A DNA stretch of 64,000 nucleotides from Erythrobacter sp. SD-21 (GTDB lineage: Bacteria; Pseudomonadota; Alphaproteobacteria; Sphingomonadales; Sphingomonadaceae). The notes below the pieces were generated by a model that worked only from the letters and a program-made list of their open reading frames with translations, was not told where the DNA came from and did not search any database. Each line of letters begins with the position of its first letter. The first letter of the stretch is position 1. The position numbers and the translations under genes were made by a program. Below are positions 63,805 to 64,000 of the stretch, piece by piece. The stretch is from contig NZ_ABCG01000003.1 of NCBI RefSeq assembly GCF_000181515.1, forward strand, positions 300,894 through 364,893, read 5' to 3'.

Positions 63805-63954
63805 ATGTCGAGCTTGTCCTACCGCAGCAGCCGCCCCGACGGGTGGGTGAAGCCGAAAAGCTATAGCGATGCGAGCCTTCGTTATAAGCACCACGGGAAA
63901 ATCCTCCCGATGGAAGAACCCGGCTTCCTCGCCCGCCTGTTTGGCGCCCGCTGA
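63805..63954 (+). CDS. Small basic protein, hypothetical
   Basis: A 49-residue protein starting MSSLSYRSSRPDGWVKPKSY and ending in PGFLARLFGAR, preceded by a good GGAGGA ribosome site. It is basic, has no membrane segment or signal and ends with a short amphipathic helix. I believe similar small proteins occur in related sphingomonads, but I cannot name a family. The 194 bases upstream contain no other gene; the gene may have its own promoter. Confidence 0.65.
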   Translation: MSSLSYRSSRPDGWVKPKSYSDASLRYKHHGKILPMEEPGFLARLFGAR

Positions 63955-64000
63955 TATAAAGGTTCAGTCATAAAGGACGTGACCCAAAAGGGTGGGGCCG

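Overview
The window is a stretch of high-GC bacterial chromosome, dense with tightly packed operons. Gene content points to an alphaproteobacterium of the Sphingomonadales, most likely Erythrobacteraceae. The pointers are a crtY-crtI-crtB carotenoid cluster, methionine synthase split into two polypeptides behind an ArsR-methyltransferase fusion, a PEPxxWA-CTERM protein, an assimilatory sulfate cluster with DUF2849 and DUF934, tandem DUF885 lipoproteins and peptidase/amidohydrolase lipoprotein-type exported enzymes. The taxonomic call is an inference from gene content; no rRNA is present.

Layout. 1-1.9 kb: end of an RND efflux operon (pump C-terminus and its outer-membrane lipoprotein). 1.9-3 kb: a decayed RTX calcium-binding gene and a gene-free AT-richer stretch. 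3-7.5 kb (minus): cysG-DUF2849-cysI-cysH-DUF934, reducing APS to sulfide and making siroheme, with a divergent Lrp/AsnC regulator and an inverted repeat between them. 8.2-15.9 kb (plus): aldehyde dehydrogenase, a fused 5-oxoprolinase, DUF969 and DUF979 membrane proteins and a DUF2891 protein, probably an uptake and hydrolysis unit for 5-oxoproline or a related lactam. 15.9-17.9 kb (minus): a GH3-like protein lacking the family's catalytic residues. 18.2-23.8 kb (plus): ArsR-methyltransferase regulator, metF and the two halves of metH. 23.8-29.8 kb (plus): a tandem glycine riboswitch with a terminator, then gcvT-gcvH-lipoprotein-gcvPA-gcvPB and an Nmad3-like gene.

29.9-37.3 kb (minus): a valine-degradation cluster (mmsA, acyl-CoA dehydrogenase, 3-hydroxyisobutyryl-CoA hydrolase, enoyl-CoA hydratase, mmsB), interrupted by three lipoprotein genes (one an I78-type inhibitor) and a RidA-family gene. 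37.4-45.2 kb: DUF819 permease, tRNA-Gly(CCC), SDR oxidoreductase, a frameshifted Tat-exported DUF839 gene, dps, pgl, Nudix, dinB and an MFS drug transporter. 45.2-48.7 kb (minus): a biotin-dependent acyl-CoA carboxylase whose alpha-subunit gene has an atypical low-GC core. 48.8-54.1 kb: a PEPxxWA-CTERM protein, then the crtY-crtI-lipoprotein-LOG-crtB operon (minus). 54.2-64 kb: MipA/OmpV-type outer-membrane protein, DUF2585 protein, S9 peptidase, amidohydrolase, two DUF885 lipoproteins and a 49-residue protein.

Two punctuation habits run through the window. At least a dozen operon junctions are 4-base NTGA start/stop overlaps, and three convergent gene pairs share a single CTAG as both stop codons. 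The first habit gives the best evidence for a CTG start codon in crtB. I see no CRISPR array, insertion sequence, integrase or prophage. Most of the window is ordinary core genome; the unusual points are individual genes and regulatory overlaps rather than one large new system.
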